Counted from the first letter of the stretch, positions 53,163-61,684 are shown. The stretch is 64,000 nt of DNA from Sporosarcina sp. FSL W8-0480 (GCF_037963765.1 NZ_CP150166.1:124001-188000); one strand, 5' to 3'. Notes: generated by a model from the letters alone, not told the origin. Translations and numbers: made by a program.

Positions 53163-54791
53163 TTATTCTTTTAGATCCGCACGGTACAAAAACAACGCCA
53201 TTTCCCCGCGGGTGATAGCCGTGTCTGTTCCGAACGCGCTCTCTGACTTCCCTTGCGTAATCCCGTTTTTCAACAATGACTTAACAGCTTCTTCATAGCG
53301 CCATGATACATCCTTAAAAGGAAGTGCCACGCCATCCCCTGATAATCGATAGGCTCTTTGAAGCAATAAGGCCATCTCGCCGCGGGTCATCGTATCATTT
53401 GCCCCGAAATGGGTTGGTGTTTTTCCGTTTGCAATGTTTTCCCGCTTCAACGCATTCACTGCGCCCCATCCTCTTTTTGGCACATCCATATACGAAGTTT
53501 GGTGTGCATCTGAAGTATCCAAGTTCAAGATCTTCGCAAGCCAAATTGCTGCGTCCACCCGCTTAATGCGGTCATTGACGCCAAATTCACTAGCTGAGAT
53601 GCCGTTCGTTACATCTTTTTTCGCCAAGTACGTGACAGCTTCTGAATATCTATTAGTTACATCCTTAAATGCGGGCTCCACCTTGAAGGACATCGTATAT
53701 ACGCCGCCCTCCCGGTAGTCCGTTGTTTTAGGAATAAAATAATAGATTCCTCTTTTAAGCTCTAATCTTTTCGACGATTTTTCCGGTTTTCCTACTTCAC
53801 CACGACTTGTATGCAAGAAGCCGGAGGAATTCCCCTTTTCATCCATCCATTCATACCCACTGAATTCAGATGAAAAATCAATCGTCAAATAGCCGTCATA
53901 CTTCATTTCAATTCGATAGTAATCAGCCATATCCGAATAACTTAAGAAGCCGGTATGGGTTCTATTGTCAGTGATTTGAAGCGGTATTGTTGTTCCCCGA
54001 CTATTATTCGGTTCAACCTCTTCATTGTTAGCAGGGAAAAACGAGACGTCCATTTCATAAATAGGTGGGTAGGAAAAGCTGTTGCCATTCATACGGATAT
54101 AATAAGTACCTGCTTCTAAATCCATATGGGATTTCGAAAGTATCGGAAGTCCTTCGTAGTCACTCAAATATTTCCGATAAACCTCATTCTCTTTTGAATC
54201 GTATAAGTAAAGGCTTCCCCGTCCTAACTCCGAGTCAATATCAATTATCAATCTACCGGGTTCATCCAATTCGACTTTATAATAGTCGTCACGATCAGCC
54301 AAGCTCAAAAACCCTCTGATTTTATCCCCATTCACTTGTATCGGCATCGCCTCACTGAATGTATTATTCGGTTCGGTTTCATTATTATTCGCGGGATCAA
54401 AAGAGGCGATTACATTATAATCACCAAAACTTGTTTTATTGTAATCTTTTACTAATAAAGTATATACACCTAATTCAAGATGATAAACTTTTTTTAATGT
54501 AGTCGGGTTTTCCGGACGTCCGTGAAAAACCGCTTCAAAATGATCTATTGTCTGGCCATTAGCACCTTGAAGCCCCGTGTACGCAGCGCTAAAATAAACA
54601 TTCATAGTAATCGTCAATGTTCCTGCTGTTGCAACGTTAATCGTGTAGGTATCTAAAGATTTTTGTTCAGTAATGGCCCCTGTAAGGGATGTATCAAAAG
54701 GCAGTGTTGTATCCGCATTGGCAACCGATATTCCCATAACGCCAGATAAAAACAGTAATAGAGTGATGACTAAGATGCTGATATTCTTCAA
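53163..54791 (-). CDS. S-layer-anchored protein with PPC-like domains (copy 2)
   Basis: A 542-residue paralogue of its neighbour with the same order: signal peptide (1-26, ending VANAD), three PPC-like modules (boundaries NNNETEPNNTFSEA and NNEEVEPNNSRGTT) and three SLH domains. The SLH regions of the two copies are nearly identical, while the N-terminal modules have diverged, which points to tandem duplication followed by divergence of the exposed part or gene conversion at the 3' end. TTG start with AGAGGA 8 bases upstream. A promoter TTGCTA-N16-TATAAT precedes it. Confidence 0.85.
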   Translation of the reverse strand: MKNISILVITLLLFLSGVMGISVANADTTLPFDTSLTGAITEQKSLDTYTINVATAGTLTITMNVYFSAAYTGLQGANGQTIDHFEAVFHGRPENPTTLKKVYHLELGVYTLLVKDYNKTSFGDYNVIASFDPANNNETEPNNTFSEAMPIQVNGDKIRGFLSLADRDDYYKVELDEPGRLIIDIDSELGRGSLYLYDSKENEVYRKYLSDYEGLPILSKSHMDLEAGTYYIRMNGNSFSYPPIYEMDVSFFPANNEEVEPNNSRGTTIPLQITDNRTHTGFLSYSDMADYYRIEMKYDGYLTIDFSSEFSGYEWMDEKGNSSGFLHTSRGEVGKPEKSSKRLELKRGIYYFIPKTTDYREGGVYTMSFKVEPAFKDVTNRYSEAVTYLAKKDVTNGISASEFGVNDRIKRVDAAIWLAKILNLDTSDAHQTSYMDVPKRGWGAVNALKRENIANGKTPTHFGANDTMTRGEMALLLQRAYRLSGDGVALPFKDVSWRYEEAVKSLLKNGITQGKSESAFGTDTAITRGEMALFLYRADLKE

Positions 54792-54845
54792 GTTGTTTTT
54801 CCTCTTCCTACCAAGTTATTTTTCTTTAATAGACTTACTTTTTAT

Positions 54846-54873
54846 ATTATATAACACCATTTTCGTTTAGCAA
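54846..54873 (-). promoter_or_regulatory. Sigma-A promoter of the PPC/SLH pair
   Basis: On the minus strand TTGCTA (54873-54868) and TATAAT (54851-54846) are separated by 16 bases, about 55 bases before the TTG start at 54791. Confidence 0.7.
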
Positions 54874-54952
54874 TATAGTTCTCAAAATATTAGTGAGTCC
54901 GCATTATTTATTCAGCAAAAGGGTATTCTACTCAGTCAGGAGGGTGAGTAAC

Positions 54953-55525
54953 ATGAAACCATTTTGTCCGGAAAGTTGGCCGGAAGATCCAACACCAGCG
55001 AGCGAAATCGATTGCCAAGATTGTGGGCTATATAAACAAGGGACACGTATGGTGTGGGGAGAAGGGAATCCTTGTGCACCAATTATGGTGATTTTAGACA
55101 ATCCCGGAGCGAGGGAAGACCGCGAAGGAAATACATACGTGTGCGGCACGCGCCAGACATTGCAACAAGCCATTCATGAGGTAGGTTTGGATAAAGACCA
55201 GATTTACGTTACATACATTTTAAAGAGAAGGCCAATTAAAAAATATGATAAAGAAGAAACAAGGGCAATCTGCAAGCATCGCCATTTGGATCAACAGCTT
55301 AAACTTCAAAACCCACAGCTCATCTTATGCTTGGGGAATGTCGCAGTTCAGTCCTTCTTTGAAAATGCAGAGGTTGAAGTCAAGGGCTTGCGGGGTAGTT
55401 GGCATGAGGTGAAAGGCTATCAAACAGCCGTCGCCTATCATCCGCTTGCAGTTAGGCGCAGACCGAATTTGTATAAGTTGTTTTTGGAAGACTTATCTTT
55501 TGTGAAATCCCGAATCCATGAATGA
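54953..55525 (+). CDS. Uracil-DNA glycosylase family protein (family 4-like, Fe-S)
   Basis: A 190-residue member of the UDG superfamily. Cysteines in CQDCGLY (residues 22-28) and two later Cys (ICKHR, LILCLGN) can ligate a [4Fe-4S] cluster as in family 4 enzymes; the active-site region LDNPGAREDREG corresponds to the GEGPG-type motif but with D-N-P-G, and AYHPLAVRRRPNL matches the H-P-S-like end motif. Removes uracil or related bases from DNA, or has drifted. ATG 54953 has AGGAGG 9 bases upstream; earlier in-frame starts lack one. Confidence 0.85.
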   Translation: MKPFCPESWPEDPTPASEIDCQDCGLYKQGTRMVWGEGNPCAPIMVILDNPGAREDREGNTYVCGTRQTLQQAIHEVGLDKDQIYVTYILKRRPIKKYDKEETRAICKHRHLDQQLKLQNPQLILCLGNVAVQSFFENAEVEVKGLRGSWHEVKGYQTAVAYHPLAVRRRPNLYKLFLEDLSFVKSRIHE

Positions 55526-55597
55526 AATCATGTTATCATCAATATTGAGAAAACTTGTGAGTCTATAACAAATCCTATTGGTTGAGGAAGGTGAACC

Positions 55598-56050
55598 ATG
55601 CCAACCATCAGACACGAAATCCATATTAACGCACCGATCCATATCTGTTTTGACCTTGCCAGAGATGTGGATGTCCACACAGAAACAACAGCCAAGACAA
55701 AAGAAAAGGCTATTGATGGCGTTACGACGGGATTGATGGAAAACGGCGATACAGTTACTTGGGAAGCCGTTCATTTTGGAATAAAACAAAGACTAACTGC
55801 AAAGATCATAGATATGAATAAACCATATGATTTCACTGATGTCATGTTGAAAGGCGCATTTCATTCTTTTATACATATACATGAATTCATCGAAAGCGGG
55901 AGCGGAACGATTATGAAAGATACTTTTTCTTATAAATCCCCTCTTGGCTTTTTAGGAATAATAGCAGACAAGCTATTTTTGGAGAAATACATGAAGAGGT
56001 TTATTGTAAATCGTGCGTATGAACTGAAGCGGATAGCAGAAAACCGTTAA
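55598..56050 (+). CDS. SRPBCC (START-like) fold protein
   Basis: A 150-residue single-domain protein. The N-terminus TIRHEIHINAPIHICFDLARDVDVH and the later IDMNKPYDFTDVMLKGAF and GTIMKDTFSYKSPLG blocks match the SRPBCC ligand-binding family, often annotated as cell division inhibitor or cyclase-like in bacilli. GAGGAAGGTG lies upstream of ATG. Function and ligand unknown. Confidence 0.75.
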   Translation: MPTIRHEIHINAPIHICFDLARDVDVHTETTAKTKEKAIDGVTTGLMENGDTVTWEAVHFGIKQRLTAKIIDMNKPYDFTDVMLKGAFHSFIHIHEFIESGSGTIMKDTFSYKSPLGFLGIIADKLFLEKYMKRFIVNRAYELKRIAENR

Positions 56051-56114
56051 GTACATCAAATCAAATAAACTTGACCATATTAAGAATGTAAATATGATAT
56101 GGGAGGTTTTCTTA

Positions 56115-56288
56115 ATGAAACAAGGTGCACACAGCAATTTATATTCCAATCCAAAAACACCGGGGAATCGACGGGAAGTAAAAGAAGAGATTTCAATGGA
56201 ATTGGCCGAGCTTGGCAATTTGAAGCCGAAGCATGAGCCGATGACGCAGAATGATCGGCAGAAGTCGGAGAAAGATAAATATTATTGA
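56115..56288 (+). CDS. Small hydrophilic protein, 57 residues
   Basis: ATG 56115 with GGGAGG 8 bases upstream. The protein is highly charged (many Lys, Glu, Asn), with no hydrophobic segment, beginning MKQGAHSNLYSNPKTPGNRR and ending in EKDKYY. Size and composition recall small spore-associated proteins of bacilli, but I do not recognise a family. A hairpin follows. Confidence 0.65.
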   Translation: MKQGAHSNLYSNPKTPGNRREVKEEISMELAELGNLKPKHEPMTQNDRQKSEKDKYY

Positions 56289-56301
56289 ACTATAATTGAC
56301 A

Positions 56302-56332
56302 ATCCTGCGGGAAGGTTATTCCCGCGGGATTT
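56302..56332. terminator. Terminator between convergent genes
   Basis: ATCCTGCGGGA and TCCCGCGGGAT form an 11-base-pair stem (one wobble) followed by TTTATAG, between the small hydrophilic gene and the methyltransferase gene. This convergent junction has no 21-bp array. Confidence 0.7.
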
Positions 56333-56343
56333 ATAGAAATCAA

Positions 56344-57114
56344 TCAATCCGTTTTTACTCTGCATACATAAACCATTGAAACACTTTCCGCATGTAATTC
56401 ATTCTCTTCCCAATCGCCATAGACATGCACAATTTCAAAACCATTTGCTGCGATTAGACGTTCCATTTCTTGTGGGAATGAATAACGGAGAGAAATGCCA
56501 TCCTGCTCCTCTGCTATTAACGTACTATCTTGATAAATTCTCCGATGCGTCTGGCAATTCAATATCTGAGTCAAATGATTATACACATCACGATGGCTTT
56601 CAATCACCTGGTTACCGTTTTTATCGATGTACTTATCCTCATACTCATCAACAACGGCGAGCTCCTTAAATATCGGATTCCGCGTATCAAAAATGAAGAT
56701 GCCTCCATTTATCAGGTGCTTGCGAACAGATTGAAATAAACCGTCTTGTACTTCATTCGTTAGAAAATGTTGAAAGGAATTTCCTGTCATAAAAGCGAGT
56801 GAACTTTTCACCAGCAAGTTCATTTCCGTGCAATCTTGTTGTACAAACTCAATTGCTATCCCTTGCTCTTCAGCTTTTTGTCTCGCTCTTTCCAACATAC
56901 CTTCGTGCAAGTCAACACCTATCATTTGGAATCCACGCTGCGCCAACGGAATCGTCAATCTGCCCGTTCCGCAAGCTAATTCAATTATGGGATTATCATC
57001 GTTAGCCCATTTTAGAATGATGCCTAAATCCTTTTGATACTCATCATATAAGTGATCGTACATTTCAGGATCATCATATTTTTCAAGGTTATTTTTAAAT
57101 ATATCTTGGTTCAT
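56344..57114 (-). CDS. Class I SAM-dependent methyltransferase
   Basis: A 256-residue protein with the SAM-binding motif IIELACGTGRLTIPLA near residue 42 and the acidic second strand MIGVDLHEGML; LAFMTGNSFQHFL and GGIFIFDTRNP are motifs IV and VI. Small-molecule type; the substrate is not predictable. ATGA overlap with the upstream kinase-like gene. Confidence 0.82.
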   Translation of the reverse strand: MNQDIFKNNLEKYDDPEMYDHLYDEYQKDLGIILKWANDDNPIIELACGTGRLTIPLAQRGFQMIGVDLHEGMLERARQKAEEQGIAIEFVQQDCTEMNLLVKSSLAFMTGNSFQHFLTNEVQDGLFQSVRKHLINGGIFIFDTRNPIFKELAVVDEYEDKYIDKNGNQVIESHRDVYNHLTQILNCQTHRRIYQDSTLIAEEQDGISLRYSFPQEMERLIAANGFEIVHVYGDWEENELHAESVSMVYVCRVKTD

Positions 57115-57626
57115 TCATTTCCTCCCAATATACTGCTTTTAAGCATTTGGTTTTTTGCGGGGTCATCCCTCACAACAACCAACTTATTCAAATAAGGTCG
57201 CAGAATCCCGTCCAACTCTTCACGCTTTCCTTCAAACTGCTTTGTCCAATTAAACATATTCCTTAGCATTTGAAAGTCCGGTTTATACGCACATTCTTCT
57301 ACACCAATAACCTGCTTCATATGCCTGCTCAAAATCCGGACTTTTCGTTTCCATAAAGGCGGATCCAGCCAAATGATGATGTCAGCCAAGTCCAAAAGGA
57401 GATGATAGGACGGGCGGTATACACCTTCTGCAATCCAGCACCCTTTTGCATTCATTTGATGAATGACTTGAACTTGTTCGTCGGGCGTTCGCTTCACGCG
57501 ATTGCCATCCACGGTATGGTAAACGACCGCATCCAATTCTACAAAGGGCAAACCTATTTGCTTGGACAATTCCTTCGCGTAAGTCGTTTTTCCACTTGCA
57601 ACGATTCCCATGATGAAGATTTTCAT
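57111..57626 (-). CDS. P-loop nucleoside/adenylate kinase-like protein (FlaR/topology-modulation type)
   Basis: A 171-residue P-loop protein: Walker A GIVASGKTTYAKEL at residues 7-20, ELDAVVYHT, an IIWLDPPLWKRKVRIL segment and LNKLVVVRDD end. This pattern is that of the small kinases annotated as AAA or topology modulation proteins in bacilli. Substrate unknown. It overlaps the methyltransferase gene by 4 bases. Confidence 0.78.
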   Translation of the reverse strand: MKIFIMGIVASGKTTYAKELSKQIGLPFVELDAVVYHTVDGNRVKRTPDEQVQVIHQMNAKGCWIAEGVYRPSYHLLLDLADIIIWLDPPLWKRKVRILSRHMKQVIGVEECAYKPDFQMLRNMFNWTKQFEGKREELDGILRPYLNKLVVVRDDPAKNQMLKSSILGGNE

Positions 57627-57632
57627 TTCTCC

Positions 57633-58157
57633 TCAACCCCGTTTTCGCTTTTCATCCCATTTCATTGCTTCCCTTTCAATCTCTAATGTTAGTTGCTCTT
57701 TTCCTTTAATATATGATTCAATATCATACGGAAACTGTTGCGCTAACTTCTCTTTCAAATCCCCATAAACCCTTGCTTTCTCTGGATGCGCGTGAAGGTA
57801 GTCACGAAATGCAAGATGTCGATCGATTTCCGATGAACCTTCTCCGTAAATATGGACATGATGTGTTCGCTCATTTCCGCCTTTTTGGAAATAGCAGCGC
57901 CCTAAAATGCCATTTTCGCCTCTCGCTTCGTACCCGTTAACCGTCATACTTGCGTTATACTGATCAATTCGTGAAATATCCTTCACGACGGGCATAATGT
58001 CGATGATTGGCTTTGCTGACAACCCAGGTACCGATGTGCTGCCGATATGGTGAATTTCGATTATTTCTCTCCCAATTATCTTCCTTAAAAGAGCTGCCTC
58101 CCTTTCAAAGTCAGTGCTCCAACTCTCGGAAAAAGGCATCACTTCCACTTTCCGCAT
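57633..58157 (-). CDS. GrpB family (UPF0157) protein
   Basis: A 174-residue protein of the GrpB family, a nucleotidyltransferase-like fold. The signature HHIGSTSVPGLSAKPIIDIM at residues 36-55 and GENGILGRCYFQKGG are intact. GGAGGAGAG lies 7 bases before ATG. Often linked to CoaE-like enzymes, but biochemical role unclear. Confidence 0.85.
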   Translation of the reverse strand: MRKVEVMPFSESWSTDFEREAALLRKIIGREIIEIHHIGSTSVPGLSAKPIIDIMPVVKDISRIDQYNASMTVNGYEARGENGILGRCYFQKGGNERTHHVHIYGEGSSEIDRHLAFRDYLHAHPEKARVYGDLKEKLAQQFPYDIESYIKGKEQLTLEIEREAMKWDEKRKRG

Positions 58158-58228
58158 AATGCAACTCTCCTCCCCAAAGAAAAGGGCTAACAGATTACAT
58201 ACTTGTTAGCCCCGTAATTGTCTTGTAC

Positions 58229-58762
58229 TTACTTTACCGAAGTACGCAACAATTTCTTAATAACCCGAATTTGCCCCCTGTGATTCAATTCATCTTCCAT
58301 TACATGAAACCATTTGAAGTATTTATTCATCGGCTGCCCTCCCCAGTATGGAGCTTGTTCGAATAGCCATGAATCAGGCAATTTCCCGAATGTGTCTAAC
58401 GTCTTCTTTCTCGTTTGTTCAAGCTCTTCGAGGTAGTATTCAATAGGATTGCCTTTAATCTGTTCCCTGGCCGCTTCGCCAAGTTCCAGTGCCGGGTTCA
58501 AGATTTCGATATCCTCTTCCGTGAAGTCACGGTTTTCAAATGTCTCGATTTGATATGCTTTTTCAATCGCCACCATATGGCTTAACAGCATGCCGATGGA
58601 ATTGGCTTCATCGTTAATGAGGAAATCCAATTCTTCCACCGTTAAATCTTTCACTTCCGCCAAAGTTGTCGCCCTTGTATAGTTCATCATGGAAGCCAAT
58701 TTACTAAACTCCAAGCTCAAGCCGTTTTTTTGATCGATTAAAAATAATCCTTGATTCCCCAT
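58229..58762 (-). CDS. DinB-like / DUF664 four-helix metalloprotein
   Basis: A 177-residue four-helix protein of the DinB/YfiT-like superfamily. The putative metal-ligand histidines are in MLLSHMVAIEKAY near residue 59 and in FHVMEDELNHRGQIRVIKKLL near 155. Some members use thiols (bacillithiol) as cosubstrate; specific role unknown. The ATG overlaps the phosphotransferase stop by one base, so the two are co-translated. Confidence 0.82.
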   Translation of the reverse strand: MGNQGLFLIDQKNGLSLEFSKLASMMNYTRATTLAEVKDLTVEELDFLINDEANSIGMLLSHMVAIEKAYQIETFENRDFTEEDIEILNPALELGEAAREQIKGNPIEYYLEELEQTRKKTLDTFGKLPDSWLFEQAPYWGGQPMNKYFKWFHVMEDELNHRGQIRVIKKLLRTSVK

Positions 58763-59742
58763 TATAAATCCCCCCGTTTAAATCCAGCTCTATAATCGTT
58801 TATTTTAGATTCTAACTTCTTTTGTAAACCATGAATCCACTCCGGATTATTTCTGTCTTTGTGAACATCTAACGTACGAAATAGACCCGTAAATGTAATC
58901 AGGTTATGAAGCCGTAAAAACATGGGAATTTCACTGATTTCACTTTCTGTCAGGTTCCTTTTACTTCGGTAACCATCAAGAAACAGCTGAAATGACTTGT
59001 TCGAGAAATCCACTTTCCCTATAAATAAATCCCGTAAGGCAAATGCGATATCGGCTACATACCAATTTCCCATACTGCTTTCGAAATCGATAATTTGGAC
59101 ATTGTCGCCATCCCAAATCAAGTTATCAAGTTCAAAGTCAAAATGGATGATTCCATAATTGTCTTGATTGATTTCCAATGTTGATAACCATGTTTTTATT
59201 GTTTCAAGTTCCCTTTGAGCCAAGCTTTCATTTTGAGGCAAAATGCTATCCAACTCCGCAAATTGTTGAACATAATTAATCAACGTACTGTGCTTTTTTA
59301 AAAACTGCTTTGAGCAATTATGGAGATTTCCCAAAGCTTCTCCCCATAAGTAAAATTGCCTTTCCAATAGTTCTTCAATTTCGTATTGCGCTCCGGGTAG
59401 AAGATTGAATACCACAGCCTGGAAAACACCCAAATCACTCTTCGCTTCCTCAACCATATTCCCATTCTTCGATCGTTCAGGTATGTTCACGCTAACCCCA
59501 TTCACTGATAGGAAAGATAAAAACGAAACTTCCTCCATCAACTTCTTTCGATTACCATTTGGTGTTACCCGTAAAATATATTTCTCTCCGTTTCTTTCAA
59601 ATACAAAAACGAAATTACTGCTTGCCCTCAAAAATCGGACCGAATCCTGTTCAAATCCCCAGTTTTCTAACAGACTGTGCACAATGGCCTCGCTTCCACC
59701 CGACTCAAGAAAATCTCTCATAATGGACAACTTCATCATCAT
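58762..59742 (-). CDS. Aminoglycoside phosphotransferase (APH) family kinase
   Basis: A 326-residue APH/choline-kinase fold protein: N-lobe FVFVFERNGEKYILRV with the ATP-binding Lys, catalytic loop IIHFDFELDNLIW (normally HxDxxxxN) near residue 208, and metal-binding IIDFESSM near 225. ATG 59742 (three tandem ATGs) follows AGGGGG by 7 bases; upstream in-frame codons are the leader. Antibiotic substrate not implied; many relatives phosphorylate small metabolites. Preceded by a short ORF and a terminator hairpin. Confidence 0.83.
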   Translation of the reverse strand: MMMKLSIMRDFLESGGSEAIVHSLLENWGFEQDSVRFLRASSNFVFVFERNGEKYILRVTPNGNRKKLMEEVSFLSFLSVNGVSVNIPERSKNGNMVEEAKSDLGVFQAVVFNLLPGAQYEIEELLERQFYLWGEALGNLHNCSKQFLKKHSTLINYVQQFAELDSILPQNESLAQRELETIKTWLSTLEINQDNYGIIHFDFELDNLIWDGDNVQIIDFESSMGNWYVADIAFALRDLFIGKVDFSNKSFQLFLDGYRSKRNLTESEISEIPMFLRLHNLITFTGLFRTLDVHKDRNNPEWIHGLQKKLESKINDYRAGFKRGDL

Positions 59743-59813
59743 TACTCTTCCCCCTACTATTGCGAGAACAAAGATGTCAGGATAACGAGTCCATTCCCGG
59801 TATTCCACGGATG

Positions 59814-59841
59814 AAAAAAAGACTATCGATCAACGATAGTC
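59814..59841 (-). terminator. Terminator hairpin in the APH leader
   Basis: GACTATCG and CGATAGTC form a perfect 8-base-pair stem with a 5-base loop, followed on the minus strand by TTTTTTT. It lies upstream of the APH gene start, so it either ends the short-ORF transcript or attenuates APH transcription. Confidence 0.85.
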
Positions 59842-59856
59842 TTGGATGAATAAAAG

Positions 59857-59937
59857 TCATATTTCATCAGCAAAGGAAGGTACATGAATGGACATCGTGA
59901 ATCTTATTGTTCTCATATGAATTTTAAACCAACTCAT
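59857..59937 (-). CDS. 26-residue leader-like ORF upstream of the APH gene
   Basis: ATG 59937 to TGA 59859-59857, with GGGAAGGTG 6 bases before the ATG. The peptide begins MSWFKIHMRT, is rich in Ile, Met, Phe and basic residues and has no known relative to me. It ends 16 bases before the terminator stem. Could be a regulatory leader peptide or a free small protein; support is the ribosome site and the position. Confidence 0.5.
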   Translation of the reverse strand: MSWFKIHMRTIRFTMSIHVPSFADEI

Positions 59938-60022
59938 GATATCACCTTCCCTTTTGCACAAATTTCCCAACTACTTGAATTCTACTCTAAATTCCGATTA
60001 TGGTAAATGCATTTTTCAAAAT

Positions 60023-60166
60023 TTATTCATACTCCATCAATTTCCGTTTCCAATACACCCACGCCTTCAAATACTCCTCCAAATCATGCGGATGCGCTTT
60101 TTTACAAATACCGATTCGTGTATATAACTGAAAAACAACTTCTTCGATTAATCGTTGCGTATCCAT
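60023..60166 (-). pseudogene. Frameshifted small conserved-type gene
   Basis: A frame from ATG 60166 reads MDTQRLIEEVVFSVIYTNRYL then stops. The next frame continues CKKAHPHDLEEYLKAWVYW to TAA at 60023. Removing one T from the TATTTGT near the junction would join both parts into a single small protein of about 47 residues. So this looks like a recent frameshift, or a programmed or sequencing one. The rest of 59743-60296 holds the leader ORF, the hairpin and otherwise featureless AT-rich sequence. Confidence 0.5.
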
Positions 60167-60296
60167 CCGCACGTTTTTTAATAAAGCAAATTAATCAAGT
60201 AATGTCTCCATATCCAAATCATCCGGCGAATATCATTTTTTTTATTTGCCTAAAATTAAATTCATATAAATTATCCGAAAGTAAAAACTCTTTTAA

Positions 60297-60325
60297 TTGA
60301 GAATGATAATCATTCGTGGTATAGT
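60297..60325 (+). promoter_or_regulatory. Fur-controlled promoter of the flavoreductase gene
   Basis: TTGAGA (60297-60302), 17-base spacer, TATAGT (60320-60325) form a good sigma-A promoter. The spacer contains GAGAATGATAATCATTCGT (60299-60317), very close to the Fur-box consensus palindrome. Iron-replete Fur would block RNA polymerase. Confidence 0.9.
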
Positions 60326-60365
60326 ATGTAGTAATGAAACATTTAATGATGTGAGGGGGATTATA

Positions 60366-61082
60366 GTGCAAATATATTGGACGAAAATAAATAAGATTAT
60401 TGAAGAAACGCCTGAGGTCAAAACATATCTATTGGAATGTCCGGAAGGTCTTACTTGGGAAGAAGGAGCCCACATCCACTTGGCCCTAAAAGGATTCAAT
60501 GCTGGGGATAAACCAAACCGCAGTTTGATTCGCCATATGTCAATTTCTACTCTGCCGCAATCGAATACAATCGGCATTACCACACGCATTAAAGAACAAT
60601 GTTCCGAGTTCAAATCAACACTGCGTAATCACAAAGTCGGTGACGAGGTTGCTGTATTCAAGATCCATTCTAATGTACCCCTAAAAAGAGTAGATAAAAA
60701 TGTGTACTTGCTGTCTTCAGGTGTCGGCTTGGCGACGTTCAGACCGCTTGTACTTGATTATCTTGACCGCGCCGACGGGGTAAATCAAATGCATTCACTA
60801 AACATCGATTCATCAAAGGACTTCTTATTCCCTGATGTTTTTGAATCTGCACCTGACAAGAAGTTCACATCCCAGTTCGTCGATAACCGCAAAGACTACT
60901 ATGATGAAGTTATAAATCTCGCTGCGGACAAAGATGGACTCTTCTATATTGTCGGCAGTGATGAATTCCTTGTACAAAACATTGAAGTACTGCGTGAGCA
61001 AGGCATCAAGCCCGAACAAATTATGCTCGATAAGCGCGAAAAACAACTTCCTGAGTTTTTATCCTTTGAATTGACGGTATAA
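60366..61082 (+). CDS. Iron-regulated flavin/NAD(P)H oxidoreductase (ferredoxin-reductase fold)
   Basis: A 238-residue protein from GTG 60366 (GAGGGG 6-7 bases upstream); earlier in-frame ATG codons lie inside the promoter. FAD-binding RHMSIST near residue 60 matches RxYS/T, and NAD-binding segments VYLLSSGVGLATFRPL and LFYIVGSDEFL with a C-terminal aromatic (LSFELTV) follow the ferredoxin-NADP reductase plan. With the Fur box, a role as a ferric-siderophore or haem reductase is likely; inference. Confidence 0.82.
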   Translation: MQIYWTKINKIIEETPEVKTYLLECPEGLTWEEGAHIHLALKGFNAGDKPNRSLIRHMSISTLPQSNTIGITTRIKEQCSEFKSTLRNHKVGDEVAVFKIHSNVPLKRVDKNVYLLSSGVGLATFRPLVLDYLDRADGVNQMHSLNIDSSKDFLFPDVFESAPDKKFTSQFVDNRKDYYDEVINLAADKDGLFYIVGSDEFLVQNIEVLREQGIKPEQIMLDKREKQLPEFLSFELTV

Positions 61083-61104
61083 GTTAGTATTAATTGATAA
61101 ACAC

Positions 61105-61141
61105 AAAAAGCGCAATTCCATGACATGGGTGCGCTTTTTTT
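61105..61141 (+). terminator. Terminator of the flavoreductase gene
   Basis: AAAAAGCGC and GCGCTTTTTTT form the outer stem with a CCATG/CATGG inner stem; ends in seven T residues. Confidence 0.88.
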
Positions 61142-61163
61142 GCCTATTCAGGGAAAGATATCT

Positions 61164-61580
61164 TCAGCTATGAAGCAACCATTTGACTGCTTCCAAAAGA
61201 TTTTCAGCAATATAATCTGGCTCTACTTCAGCCCATGAATGTCGATATTGGGTTAATGACCCTTTACCCCACCCAGTCAGAACAAGGATTTTCTTTGCGC
61301 CGACTGCGTGAGCCGCTAACATATCAGTCGACCCAACATCGCCGATGAATGCCACATTCGTTAAATCTAATCCATGTTTTTCCGCTGCCTCCTGAAGCAT
61401 TCCCGGGCTTGGTTTACGGCATTCGCATCCTTCCGTGGAGCCGTGAGGGCATATGAAGGCGTCGTCAAAGCCAAATGCCTCGAATTCATCAAGAAAGTCC
61501 TCAATGCTTGCCTCCCCTTTGCTGATCCTGTGCTGATTTGTACAGGCTTACCAGCCAAACGCATACACGCGGGGCTTTTC
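61164..61580 (-). pseudogene. HAD-IIIA hydrolase remnant, truncated and frameshifted
   Basis: The C-terminal two-thirds are intact: a TNQHRISKGEASIEDF segment, CPHGSTEGCECRKPSPGML and the terminal GDVGSTDMLAAHAVGAK motif of HAD-IIIA (GmhB/HisB-N type) phosphatases. Upstream of TNQ the expected frame hits a stop, while RLAGKPV appears in the neighbouring frame. About 10 bases appear lost between two TGT copies, so a frameshift is likely. The N-terminal DxDGT nucleophile motif is absent. The gene is therefore a remnant; a 78-residue piece from 61400 could still be translated. Confidence 0.7.
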
Positions 61581-61652
61581 TAATAACCACCAACACGTCA
61601 ACTTGCGCAAAATGCTTTTGACAATTAAAAGATCTTCCGTATATGCAAAAAA

Positions 61653-61678
61653 CGCTGATTCCCCAAAAGGAATCAGCG
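61653..61678 (-). terminator. Terminator of the gluconate/glycerate operon
   Basis: CGCTGATTCC and GGAATCAGCG form a perfect 10-base-pair stem with a 6-base loop, followed by TTTTTT on the minus strand. Confidence 0.92.
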
Positions 61679-61684
61679 CACGTT

